Part shown: positions 49,476 through 61,400 of the stretch, in pieces
How the letters are laid out: every line of letters begins with the position of its first letter
Numbering within the stretch: the first letter of the stretch is position 1
NCBI RefSeq assembly: GCF_910592395.1
Contig: NC_088320.1
Span: forward strand, 16,488,501 to 16,552,500
Length of the DNA stretch: 64,000 bases
Direction: 5' to 3'
Source of the DNA: Lineus longissimus
Lineage: Eukaryota > Nemertea > Pilidiophora > Heteronemertea > Lineidae
The notes under the pieces: generated by a model
Told to the model about the DNA's origin: nothing
Databases searched by the model: none
Seen by the model: only the letters and a program-made list of their open reading frames with translations
Made by a program: the position numbers and the translations under genes

Positions 49476-52400
49476 ATGGATGATAAAATAGTCAAGAAAA
49501 CCCAAGATTCCTTGGGAAAAGTCATCAAGAAGCCGCCACTGACAGAAAAGTTGTTGAAGAAACCTCCATTTCGTTTTCTTCATGACATTCTCACTTCAGT
49601 AAGATTCCATTCATTCCCTATTACTAGTCCTAGAACCTCTAGGCTAGGCCTAGATGAGATTTCTGAGATGTGAGAGTGACCACAGTCAACATTGCCTTCA
49701 CAGTATCATCGTGAAAAAGATTTGATTGAATTAAAGGGTATAATCTCGTGCGCTAGCCTGTCAGTGTCGCTGACTGAAACTGTCGGGCTCGACATCGTTG
49801 ACCAACCATGACGAAGATGACGTCCGTGAGACGATGTTGAAACAGTGCACAATATTATATTGCCGAATCGTGAGAAGATTGTGTGTCATATCGCCACTTT
49901 TTAATTAGGAATTAACGTCATGACGTAAATGGCGATACAACGCAGAAGTGGCGATAATATTGCGCAACATTAATGTTGCCCACCTCATTATGCATGATTG
50001 ACCTTTTTTGCTTAATGCTGGTTCCAACAGCTGATTGGTCAGTTATGCGCAAGTCATACCATCAGCATATATATTCAGGACCAAAATTGTTGTACATGGA
50101 AGTGGCGTAATGGAATGGCTGCAGATAGCCTGTCATACAGATATTAATCGTACAGTTCATCTTGGTTTGAAATTGAATATGTGGTATTTCCTTTTCAGGT
50201 CATAAAAAACACTGGAACAATGAAGGGTTTATATACAGAAAATGAATTAAATTCAGATCAAATTAAGGTGAGTTGCTCGGAAACCTTTTGCCTTGGCAGC
50301 AGACCAGCGGAGAATATACAGTAGAACCTCTCTATTAAAGACACCCTCGGGACTGACAAGTGCTGTCCTTGATAGAGAGGTGGTGAAATTGACTGGAAAC
50401 ACCCAATTTGGTACCAATTTTGTCCTTCATACAGTGGTTGTCCTTAATAGAGAGGTGTCCACTAAGGGAAGTTCCACTGTATACCCAGTAAAATAAACAA
50501 CATATCGCAGGGAAGCTGTGCTGTGTCCAATTGTATCAGACAACCAGACAGGTTGAAACATTTGCCTCCTGGCAACTTCTCAGGAAACCTCAAGTCGCCC
50601 ACTGCTAAATATGTGATGAGGCAATCTCGGAGGTCCAGCCGATGTCATAAAACGTCTTGAATATTGTCCTGCCCTGTTACGGATTGATGATGTGTTGTAT
50701 TCTCTCTTTCACTTTCAGGACAAAGATTCCAAGATGGCATTTCTGCAGAAAGCAGTTGATTTTGTTTGTAAGTAATCTCAGTGGAGTGACGGCAATGCTA
50801 TGTCAGCTCCTCTTGGAGTAAGTAATCTCAGTGGAGTGACGGCAATGCTATGTCAGCTCTTCTTGGAGTAAGTAATCTCAGTGGAGTGACGGCAATGCTA
50901 TGTCAGCTCCTCTTGGAGTAAGTAATCTCGGTGGAGCGACGGCAATGCTATGTCAGCTCCTCTTGGAGTAAGTAATCTCGGTGGAGCGACGGCAATGCTA
51001 TGTCAGCTCCTCTTGGAGTAAGTAATCTCAGTGGAGCGACGGCAATGCTATGTCAGCTCCTCTTGGAGTAAGTAATCTCGGTGGAGCGACGGCAATGCTA
51101 TGTCAGCTCCTCTTGGAGTAAGTAATCTCGGTGGAGCGACGGCAATGCTATGTCAGCTCCTCTTGGAGTAAGTAATCTCGGTGGAGCGACGGCAATGCTA
51201 TGTCAGCTCCTCTTGGAGTAAGTAATCTCGGTGGAGCGACGGCAATGCTATGTCAGCTCCTCTTGGAGTAAGTAATCTCGGTGGAGCGACGGCAATGCTA
51301 TGTCAGGTCCTCTTGGAGTAAGTAATCTCGGTGGAGCGACGGCAATGCTATGTCAGCTCCTCTTGGAGTAAGTAATCTCAGTGGAGCGACGGCAATGCTA
51401 TGTCAGCTCCTCTTGGAGTAAGTAATCTCAGTGGAGCGACGGCAATGCTATGTCAGCTCCTCTTGGAGTAAGTAATCTCGGTGGAGCGACGGCAATGCTA
51501 TGTCAGCTCCTCTTGGAGTAAGTAATCTCGGTGGAGTGACGGCAATGCTATGTCAGCTCCTCTTGGAGTAAGTAATCTCGGTGGAGTGACGGCAATGCTA
51601 TGTCAGCTCCTCTTGGATTCGAATGAATGACATCATTTATCAAATGCAGTAAAGAAGTTGATATTCAAGTGTGGCATATGGGATGAAACAAGGGGAGGTC
51701 AGTGGCATGGTTTTAACAGGCTCATATTCAGGAAGTCGTGGGTTTGACTTTGGCGCATTCAACACTAGTTTTGTGATTCCTGCGTTAAGACTCTTATTTC
51801 TATGTTGCAGCGTTAGTGGTAGGCAAACCATTGTCAGTCAGACCGTCCAAAATTGTGGCCGGACATGAACCGGAGAAAACCAATGAATTTTTACAAGAAT
51901 TGGCCACAGCTTGTAATAAAAAGGTGAGTGGATGTTGATGATTGAGGCCTAAACCACAGATCTCGTCCCTTTCTACGTACGATAGGAGGACTTGAAGAAA
52001 GCAATGAACAGTGACATTTGCAAGCCATGCTGGAAATCTGACCGAGTATTGTCATTGGCCGAGTCGATATTTTCACAATAATACATTATTCGTTATTTCA
52101 CTAAAAGCATGATCGATAGAAAGTGATCAGATTCACAAGTCCACAATATCCACAATTTATCATCATGATCTTCTCAACCGGTCGTTTAAAATAGTTGCTA
52201 GAAAGATTTGGATCTCAAAGGATCGATATGGAGAGGTGTCCCTGACTGTTACCTTGAACAGGCCTAGGGAAAAAAAAGGGATAAACTGGGCTTTATCTGT
52301 CAAGTGCGCATAAAAGTTGATAATTATTTCTTATCTAATGTTTTTAGATTGACAATGATGATTATGTGAAGCGAGCGCTGAAGGGTGAGAAACCAGGAGA

Positions 52401-55400
52401 AAGCTCCAAGCCGCCGAGGGGCTCTTCAAAACGGGAGGAGAAAAAAGATAAAGAATCTCGAGACGATAAGAGACGGGTGAGTGAAAATGAGAATGTTGAT
52501 TGCTTAAAAATTAGAGGGTTTCGAGCACAAAGGACATAAGTCATGTAAGTCCAATTGGTCTTCATGTCGTTTGTGATTCAGGTATACAAATGCCCAATTC
52601 TGACAATAGATGGCAACACTGTCTATATCCTCGCGTCAAACACTAACTCTGTTCTAAATCGAACCTATGTCCTGAGTGATCTAAACCATCTTTGTTTCCA
52701 TTTATCAGGAACGAGATGGAAGTGGTAAGGAAAACCGCGAGCGTCAAGGGTCAGGTAGTCGCGATCGTGGGAAAGAACGTGAGAAAGACGACAAGAAAGA
52801 GAGTCGGTCGTCGAAGGATCGAGAAGGTAGTCGCGACCGGGGTGAACGGGAGAGGAGTCGAGATCGACGAGATAAGGATAAGGAGAATAAGGAGGAGAGG
52901 AAGAAGGTGGGTGTGGCCCCGGGGAGTCCATTACATCTGAGGGGGGGGGCAGCTTTAGAGTTCTTCTGTGTTCCGATTGAACATTTTAAGATCTTTATAG
53001 GCTGTGTGTCCAACTATGCTGTTGTCGTGATTGGACGGGTTGCTTGACTTGCTGAATATGTCTCACTGTGGAGAATCGGCAAAATAGACATCATCACACC
53101 AGTTGGAGCTGGCAGTTAGAAGCCAAAACAAACCTAAATTTTGGCGCAATCAACCAAAAAAACGCTGTATGCTACTTCTCAGTCTTTTGTTTGCTGCTGG
53201 TTTGTTGTGGTCTTGAATGGCTTCCTCCGCCTGGCACAGTGATATCTATTTAAGCATTTTCTGTGTGTAAGCGAGATGACCTCGAGAATAGGGACAACAT
53301 CTCCTGCCTCGAACTGTGGAAATGTTGTGCTGATTCTGGCATTTGCTCGATGAATGATTCCAAGTAGAAATTCCTATTTTTTATCAATTTAAGTTTGCCT
53401 CAAGTTTTGATTTTGGGGTGCTTCATTTTACAGGAAGAAAATTCAGAAGATGTGAGTGCTTAGAGAAATAAAACTAACACTTTTAGTTTGGTCTACATTT
53501 CTCTAGTTTTTATGTTGGTAGCTCAAGTCTAGTTGTCATTTGGTCAATCATAAATCATAACTCCATTTAGTTGATCTAGACATCAATAATCATAATTAAA
53601 AAAGGAAGGCCGTCACTGCTAACATATTTTATGCTTTGTAATCCTGTATACTCACTTTCATTATAATGGGGCACCGGCATAAGGGGGGGTCGGCTACCGA
53701 GCATACACTTGCCCACACAGGGCTCTCAATTGCATATCCCTGGGACAAACCATGCTTTCATCATCACATGGTTTCATAGTTTTTGCACCAAACCTGGGTC
53801 TTTTGTGGCCAAACTCAGTGAAGGAGATCCCCCATTTTGGGTGCACAGTGTATATTTTGGTAATTGAGAAAAAACGGGAAAAAAACCAAAAAAAATATGA
53901 AATTTTTCTCGCCACTCGAAAATTTGGTAAATGCACCAGGTCAACTTAGACTGTGCGGAGAACTCTGCATTAGAGTACTAATCAATAAGTAGCTGGTTGG
54001 TACTAATGCTTCATAATCTTGTTCTTCCGCTTCTCCGATAACAGCGCCACCGCGACCGTGAGCGCGACCGTGACAAGGAGGCTGAGAAGAAGAAAGAAGA
54101 CGAGACCGCACCGGTACTGAACATTCACGCTAACGGCGACGGCAATGAAAGTGTCACCCCAGAAGCTGACGAGGTAGATGACGTCATTGACGTTGTTGGC
54201 GTGCAGTTGTGGCGTTGAAATTCTAACTACCGTTTTGAACTTCACTTTTTGTTGTTCCCATACTTTTTCACTCTTTGTTTTGATGTCTCCTTCATTTTTG
54301 CTCCGAACATCGGCTCAAGTAGAACACTGTTTTCATTCAGCACTTTGGTGTCAGATGTCACCTAAATTGTGAGCGTTCATGGGTGTTTAAAGGAAACTGC
54401 TGCGGGCATCAACGGGTATTTGGAGGGCTGAAAGGTTCAAGAAACGTAATAAAGATATAAAACCTCAATCAAGTTTATAATGTATACAATTGAACATCAA
54501 ATCTATCATGTATTTATCTGAGGGAGATGGTAGATTGCTCTTGTCTCGACCAGCTGATGTTAGATGATCACTTGACATGGATGCTTGGTACAAACCTAAC
54601 CGTTCCAGCATTTTCTTTCATTAAGTTATGACGATATTTTCCAATATTGTATCCCTGCATAGATTCATTAACAAAGAGTGAAAAAGGTTAATCTGTTTCT
54701 AAACACTTTTGTATTTTTATGTGTAACTCTTCATCTCAATTTTCGTTTGTTCGCTAATTCTTGTGAACCTACCCTTACATTTCATTTTGTTGGTGCCAAA
54801 AATGACGATATTTTCCAAAATTTTTTTTTTTTTTTTTAACACTCACCAAAACGCACTTACGTTATTCGTCTGTCGTGTCTAAACGTCAAATTTCGTAAAT
54901 CCTACCTACAGCTTTTGTGGTTGTCATCTTTCTATCATTTTATTTCATCTTAAAGGGACAACTTGAGTGTAATAGTTGTTGGGTTTTCAAACCAAAACCA
55001 CTTCCAGCTGGACCGTGACTTCTCCTAACACGAGTAACAGGGCAACTGAAAAATCATTCAACTAAAATAAACAATGCACTGACATGAAATACCTGTACGC
55101 CTCCATGAAACTTGCTAACCATGGCGAAAACTTGGACTAAAATCATTATCCGAGATCAGCATGATACTGCAAGTAGTGGTGCATGGTGGCAATCAGAGGA
55201 ACTATCCTCCTGGTTCCTCCTACACCCAAGTTGTCCCTTTAAGAACTGTCTGAGAGCTGGGATGAATGTCTCAAACAGTTGTTTGTGCTATCGTTTATTC
55301 CTTTCCCTCAGATAGAATTGTTATGGAGAATATTTAAGACAAACTGCCGTATACCAGAAACTTCAACTTGCTGGCTTGTATGGATTTTTGAATGGCTTGA

Positions 55401-58400
55401 AAAAAGTGCCTGAATGATTCATTGTTGAATGACTTGCATACAACTCAATTTTCAAACATTCCTGACAATATCGGTATGTTGCGCTGAATGTTGGTTTTGG
55501 GTTGTCAGCTGTTCTCGGGAAATATTCAAGACTTACTTTGCAGGTGTATAAATAAAAAATTTTGATTTTTTCTTCTTTTCCTTCAGGCTCCAAGTGAACC
55601 ACCTGCTGCCAGAATACCGCGGCCATCGTCAGCTAAAGGCTCCAGGCGGCGCCACCGTGAAGGTACGTCTCGTCTCCTGAAATATTGGCATCGCGACACA
55701 TGACACTTCACTGCATGCCGTTTGACTTGACACTGGTTTCCATGACAACATCACTGGTTTTCACAACACCATGACAACTTCACTGGTTTTTCTGGTTTCC
55801 ATGACAACCTCACTGGTTTCCATGACAATCTCATCACAATAACATTTCTTAACCTAGACAGCAAGACTTGTCCAAGTCGATTGCATTATGACCATGGTCT
55901 TGGCCAACCCGATAAGATATCCAATATGGCCGCCAGTTGGCCATCTTGGATTTCATATTCCAAACTTTCACTGCAGAACCAGTCAGACCATAGGCTTTGA
56001 TATTCTGTGGCATGATTGGGTGGGTGAGGTACCCTATGGATATACTGTGGCATGATTGGGTGGGTGAGGTACCCTATGGATATACTGTGGCATGATTGTG
56101 TGGGTGAGGTACCCTATGGATATACTGTGGCATGATTGGGTGGGTGAGGTACCCTATGGATATACTGTGGCATGATTGGGTGGGTGAGGTACCCTATGGA
56201 TATACTGTGGCATGATTGTGTGGGTGAGGTACCCTATGGATATTCTGTGGCATGATTGTGTGGGTGAGGTACCCTATGGATATACTGTGGCATGATTGGG
56301 TGGGTGAGGTTCCCTATGGATTTCGGGCCCGGAGCAATATTCAATACGACTGCCAGGAAACCATCAACTGCATCAACTTGCAGAGATTTATGAATTAGTC
56401 AATATTTTTTTCCTCAAGATTCCGTTCTTACTTTCCTTTTACCTTTATAAACACTGTCACGCTCTGATGGCCATTTGTCACAGCTCAGATAAATACTGGG
56501 TCGATGCTGTCTGCCTGGTGTCTACGCCATGGCAAGCAAAAGACCCAGCTGAGTAGACATTCTAAAAAGCTTGCGATGGACTCGCCCTCTGCCCTCAGTC
56601 CCAAGTTAAAGTCCCTTGAGAAGGCCGGTATCCCAATTGAAGCATAGCTTGCTCATCCGTCCTTTGGGAGAAACGCACTCTCGAGAAAATAACTCCTCCA
56701 AGTGCTGAGCAAATGAAGAAGAAGAATGCTGGTCATTTTCTTTGCGCATGGAAGACATTGATTTAATCTACTGCTTCAAAGCTACTTAACGTCGTAACAT
56801 CTAACACACTGTCAAACGCATGCAGATGTCGCACCATTTGGCGATTATATCATAATCTTGAGTCTGTATCGAGGCGACCGATTATGTGTTTATCTTGAAA
56901 CATGGCTGTTCTCGCCTGTTTGCTTTGTTTCATCAGGGGCATGTACTAGTAAAGATTGGAAATCTGAATCAGTCTAGAGGCAACACTGGGCTTTGGTTGG
57001 TGTGTATCAGATGTCAGACTTAAATCTTTGATTTATATTTAAGGAATTGAACCCGAGGCGGAGGACCTTGGTTGAGTTACCAAGACACTCGAGGGTGGAG
57101 CTAAAATACAGTCCAAACCCGAGCCGACAGGCGAGGGTTTGGACGAAATTTTAGCTCCACCCGAGAGTGTCTTGGTAACTCAACCAAGGTCCGAAGCCGA
57201 GGGTTCAATTTCTATTCTAAAATACCTCAAACTTAAAAAGATAGGCCACGAAATAACTTGAATATGTGCGAATTTGGCAAATTCCATCCATCGCCTGCCC
57301 GGAGCGCCGGTAGCGCCGTTGTTTACATTATGTTACGGCAGCGCGTATAGGAAGTCCGGATCGGCTCGCTCAAGTGACGCTAAAATCCGCGCAAATGGGC
57401 TATTTGGAGCGTTTTTCTCAGCAAATATGTGTAGTGCTCATTAAAAAACTCCGGGTGGTTGATGCTTCCTTGGCAGATTTGTGTTTGAAGCAGTGTTTTG
57501 AGAGCCTCAAACTTCTGAAGTGAGCTGTGTGCATGGTTCCACATTTTAGTGCAACCCGAGGGAACTTTGGTAGAGCATCTTGGTTGCGTGTCCAAAACAC
57601 TCCACTCTCAGAACGAGGCTTATGCATTTTCCATTTAAAAGTTGACTTTACGGTACCAAGGTATTTTAGAATTCGTTGCCAAAAACCGGCAAATTTTTCA
57701 AATTTATACGAGTCTTCCGAGAAATCGACCTTTTTAATCTTCAACACATAACAGTGCCTAAAATAAACGTTTACGAAAGAAACATTGGACTAAAAACACG
57801 TGGCCATGAGCGGTAAAATGACTTGCTCTGTGATACCAAAACTAGTGTATCCTTCACAACTACATGAGTGGACCAGTGTATGTTGTGCCTCAGTATAAAC
57901 AACCTGAGTACCTCGTCTGTGGTGACAAACTTTGTCGTTCCCGGTCATTGTTTGCCATCCAGTACGTCGGGATTGCACATGATCTGTGGAGCGTACGCAG
58001 TGACGTCATTTGGCATCTTCCTTTTTGGACGTCAATCTGTGTCCTTTACCTCCCTGCTGAGTGTGCCACGTTTGGACAACGTCATGGAGGACGTCACCAC
58101 ACTTTATTACGTGATGCACTTAAATAGGTCAGTGACGTAATTCTGACGTCTAAAATGACATCATATTTCTATATTGACGTCATCCGCACTCCCTCTATTG
58201 GATGTTTGTCAAACAAAATGTTAATAACAAATGGCCTTTTCACCACTTCATGCACTTTTCCTGTCTTCATATCAATTTCAAATACTCATCATCTTTGGAA
58301 AGAATTCTTAGGATGGTATTTTTTCCTTGTTTTAAAAATATGAACACCTATACTACTTTCCTCTATTAAATTGGTTTCCAATTTATTCTGGATGTGAACA

Positions 58401-61400
58401 AACAGTCCTGTCAGATTTATACTTAAACGTTGTAGAATTTGTTCTCGTAAAAAATGAAGCTGGTGTGTCATTGAAAACATGGGACAAGGTCATCCATAAA
58501 AATATGTTATTATTAGATTAGTCCAAGGACTGCAACCCTAGCAACCCTGCTAAAACAAACCCAAACACAAAGTTTTTCATGAACCAAGATCTGTCAATGT
58601 TTTGGTTAATTCGAAAAAAACACAGATATTTTTCAAATTGACACCTGTTTTCAAAGTTGTATAGAACCCCTCTATTAGGAACACCTTACAGATTTTGTCC
58701 TTAATAGAGAGGTGTCCTGATAATAGAAGTCTAAATTGAATGGAATTGACTGATTTGCCACAAAAACAATGTCCTTAGATAGGAAGGATGTCCTGAGGGA
58801 TTCTGCTGTAAAAATACTTTCTTGTATAAACGTGGGGTTGGGTTACATGAAACAAACATTTTTATGGATGGCCTGAATGAAGAAGTGAGACCGTCACTGA
58901 TGTCACGAGATGAGTTGATGCACTTTCTGTGATAGTCCATGGATGTCTTTATAGCAAGATACAGAATCATTGGTATCAAGTCACAGTAGCCCCGAACAGA
59001 AATGATGTACAGGGTGTCCGAAAAATATTGTAATCATGGTTTTGTGCTCATTCTTTAGAAAGTGGTGCTTTTTGTCCTTACTGTATTTGCAGGACATGTA
59101 CCTCTTAAATTGATCTTAAGTGCCTGTGACCATCTTATTATAATACCATATACTGGGTAAATCTTTTTTCAAAATTTAAAACAAATTAAAAAATTTATTA
59201 CAATTTTTAGCAAAAAGCTGAATTTCTTAGGTTTCTCCACCCAAAATTTTTGAATTTAAATTTTTTTTAAAATTATTTGTAAATTAAGGTCAAATGTGCG
59301 AAAATTAGTTTGTTTCTGTTTTTGGACACCCTGTATTGAAACCATGCACATCTGCATGTGTTTGAAGTGACCTTACATTTGGTTTGATTGACAGCACACA
59401 GGTTTTAATTTGAGTGTGTGGCACTAACGACGCGCATGTTTTGTTTTTGTGTGAATATTTTAGGGCGGGGAGGCTTGGAGTCGAGTGACGAAGGTAAGCT
59501 TCTATTTTTCAGCACTAGGGGGCACTGCAAATGTAAATCCAGCTAATATTTCTATCTCGGTAATATCTCATGAAATATCAAATATATCCTGCAATAATTG
59601 AAAAAATACGTTTTAACCCTTTCATTGTTGATTCTGAATTATGTAGATGGGCTTTGCGTGATAGGTGATGTCTACTCTTGACACAATTGTGGATTTTATT
59701 TGGGAGCTTAAATTCATGGTATTCGTATCTGAAAAGTTTGGTCCAAGTCTGAAATACTGACGAGTCATTCTGAAAACTATATGACTGTCAGTGCGTTGTA
59801 TCGCCATGACTGAGGGAGATGTAGAAATATTAGCTGGCAATTTAACACTTCTGCACTTTATTGAATCTTTGTACATCTGTGTATTATAGTCCCCTGTCAT
59901 TCCGTGTTCTCTCAGCGGGCCATTTTATAAGATCACATCATGTCGCAATTCAAGCACCCTGCAGACTGGCAAGCTTTATCGCATTATCCATGCACAGGAT
60001 CACAGTATTTGCAGAGGCCACAGTAGGTGTTGTGACAAAAATCGTTGAACTTTACTTGTGATACTGATAGATGTTGAACCCAGCCATACCTGATTTACCT
60101 GCAGACATATGAGATTTATCACTCATTGATATTATCGCAGCGATAAAAATTGCCTGTCTGCGGGGCACTTCAGGGAAAAGTAACGTAGGTGAGGCAAAGG
60201 CCCATATATTCAATTTTGCCTTGCACAACAAGGAATCAAATAAAAATGGGGAAAGATGCGGCATTTGATGTTGTCTCAGTTAAAATGTTCCTCCGAGGGA
60301 AACACTTTAGGTGGTAGTACTGTAGTATTGGTTTACATCATTAATAATACAACTGTCTGTTGTTTATTGGTCAGGATCTAGCGGTCAAAATTGGTAATCC
60401 CCGATCGGAACTGACGTAGTTTGATCACATTCAATATCATTGAATATTGCACTTATTTCGTCAACTAGTGATGACCTTTTTTAGGGAGGGGGCGTGATCG
60501 GGAATTGTAAACTCATTCCAAAAGAAGAGCTCTATCTGGTGTAATACGCAAAACATCAACCTGGAGACAATGTATCAAATCTGTGGTGGAATTTCAAACT
60601 CTGTTTATTGAACATATCTTCTGTGCTCTCTTGTAGTGGTGTAGTACCTTCATCTTGTCTTCTCTATTTACTTCATCTGGTGTTTGTTTTGAAAGGCATG
60701 ACAAGCTTTGAGCTCACAGAGTTACCTCCAGGTTCCCTTGGTAGGGATTGTGTCACAGAGGTCCTTCTGTGCTTCTGCCAGTGTGTGTCCTGTGTTTCAC
60801 TGTATTATCCTTGCCTCGGAGGGGTTCACAATCACAAACATTATTACCCAGCCTATTCAGAATCTGGAGAACCAAGGGCGGCCACAATCTAGCGCAAGCA
60901 AGGTTATATATCAGGCCAGTTGAGAGTTACAAAGTGGCACTAGCTGCGTTTTTAACCTACTTCCTCCTGATCACAAGGCCGGTGCTCGCACTGTGCTCCC
61001 TGATGAAGGATTTGAGAGTGATCAGCTGTGACATGATCTCGTCTCTGTGTGCTCTGAGCTTTATCTATCATTAAAACAGCTCGCCTTATATATTATTGCT
61101 ATCATGGATCTGGTCTCGATGTGTGTTGATATCAAACATGAATATAGAGTATTGTAGAGTAAATAAATTATAGAGTAAATAGCCTTCCGCTGCTTTTTGG
61201 ATAGATACAAACTTAGTCATAGAATTTATAACTGCTTTTCCAAACCCAACAAAGTTTCTCTAAAATAAGAATAACACCAAAACGCTTTGCTTTGATAATG
61301 ATGATAAATGTCAAATTTATATAGCTCTTTTCCTTGTGTTTTGAGTGAGGAACATTACCACGGAAAGTTTATCTTTATCGAGTTTTGAGGCTGTTTTCTT

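Noticed and set aside
53950-54240. TRAF3IP1 exon 8 continuing past 54173
   Set aside because: GAG|GTAGAT is a usable donor and the next exon at 55587 continues in phase; the extra open codons end at a stop soon after.
57418-57747. 109-residue minus-strand frame considered as a THAP or P-element remnant
   Set aside because: The expected C2CH spacing and AVPTIF-type motif are not present.
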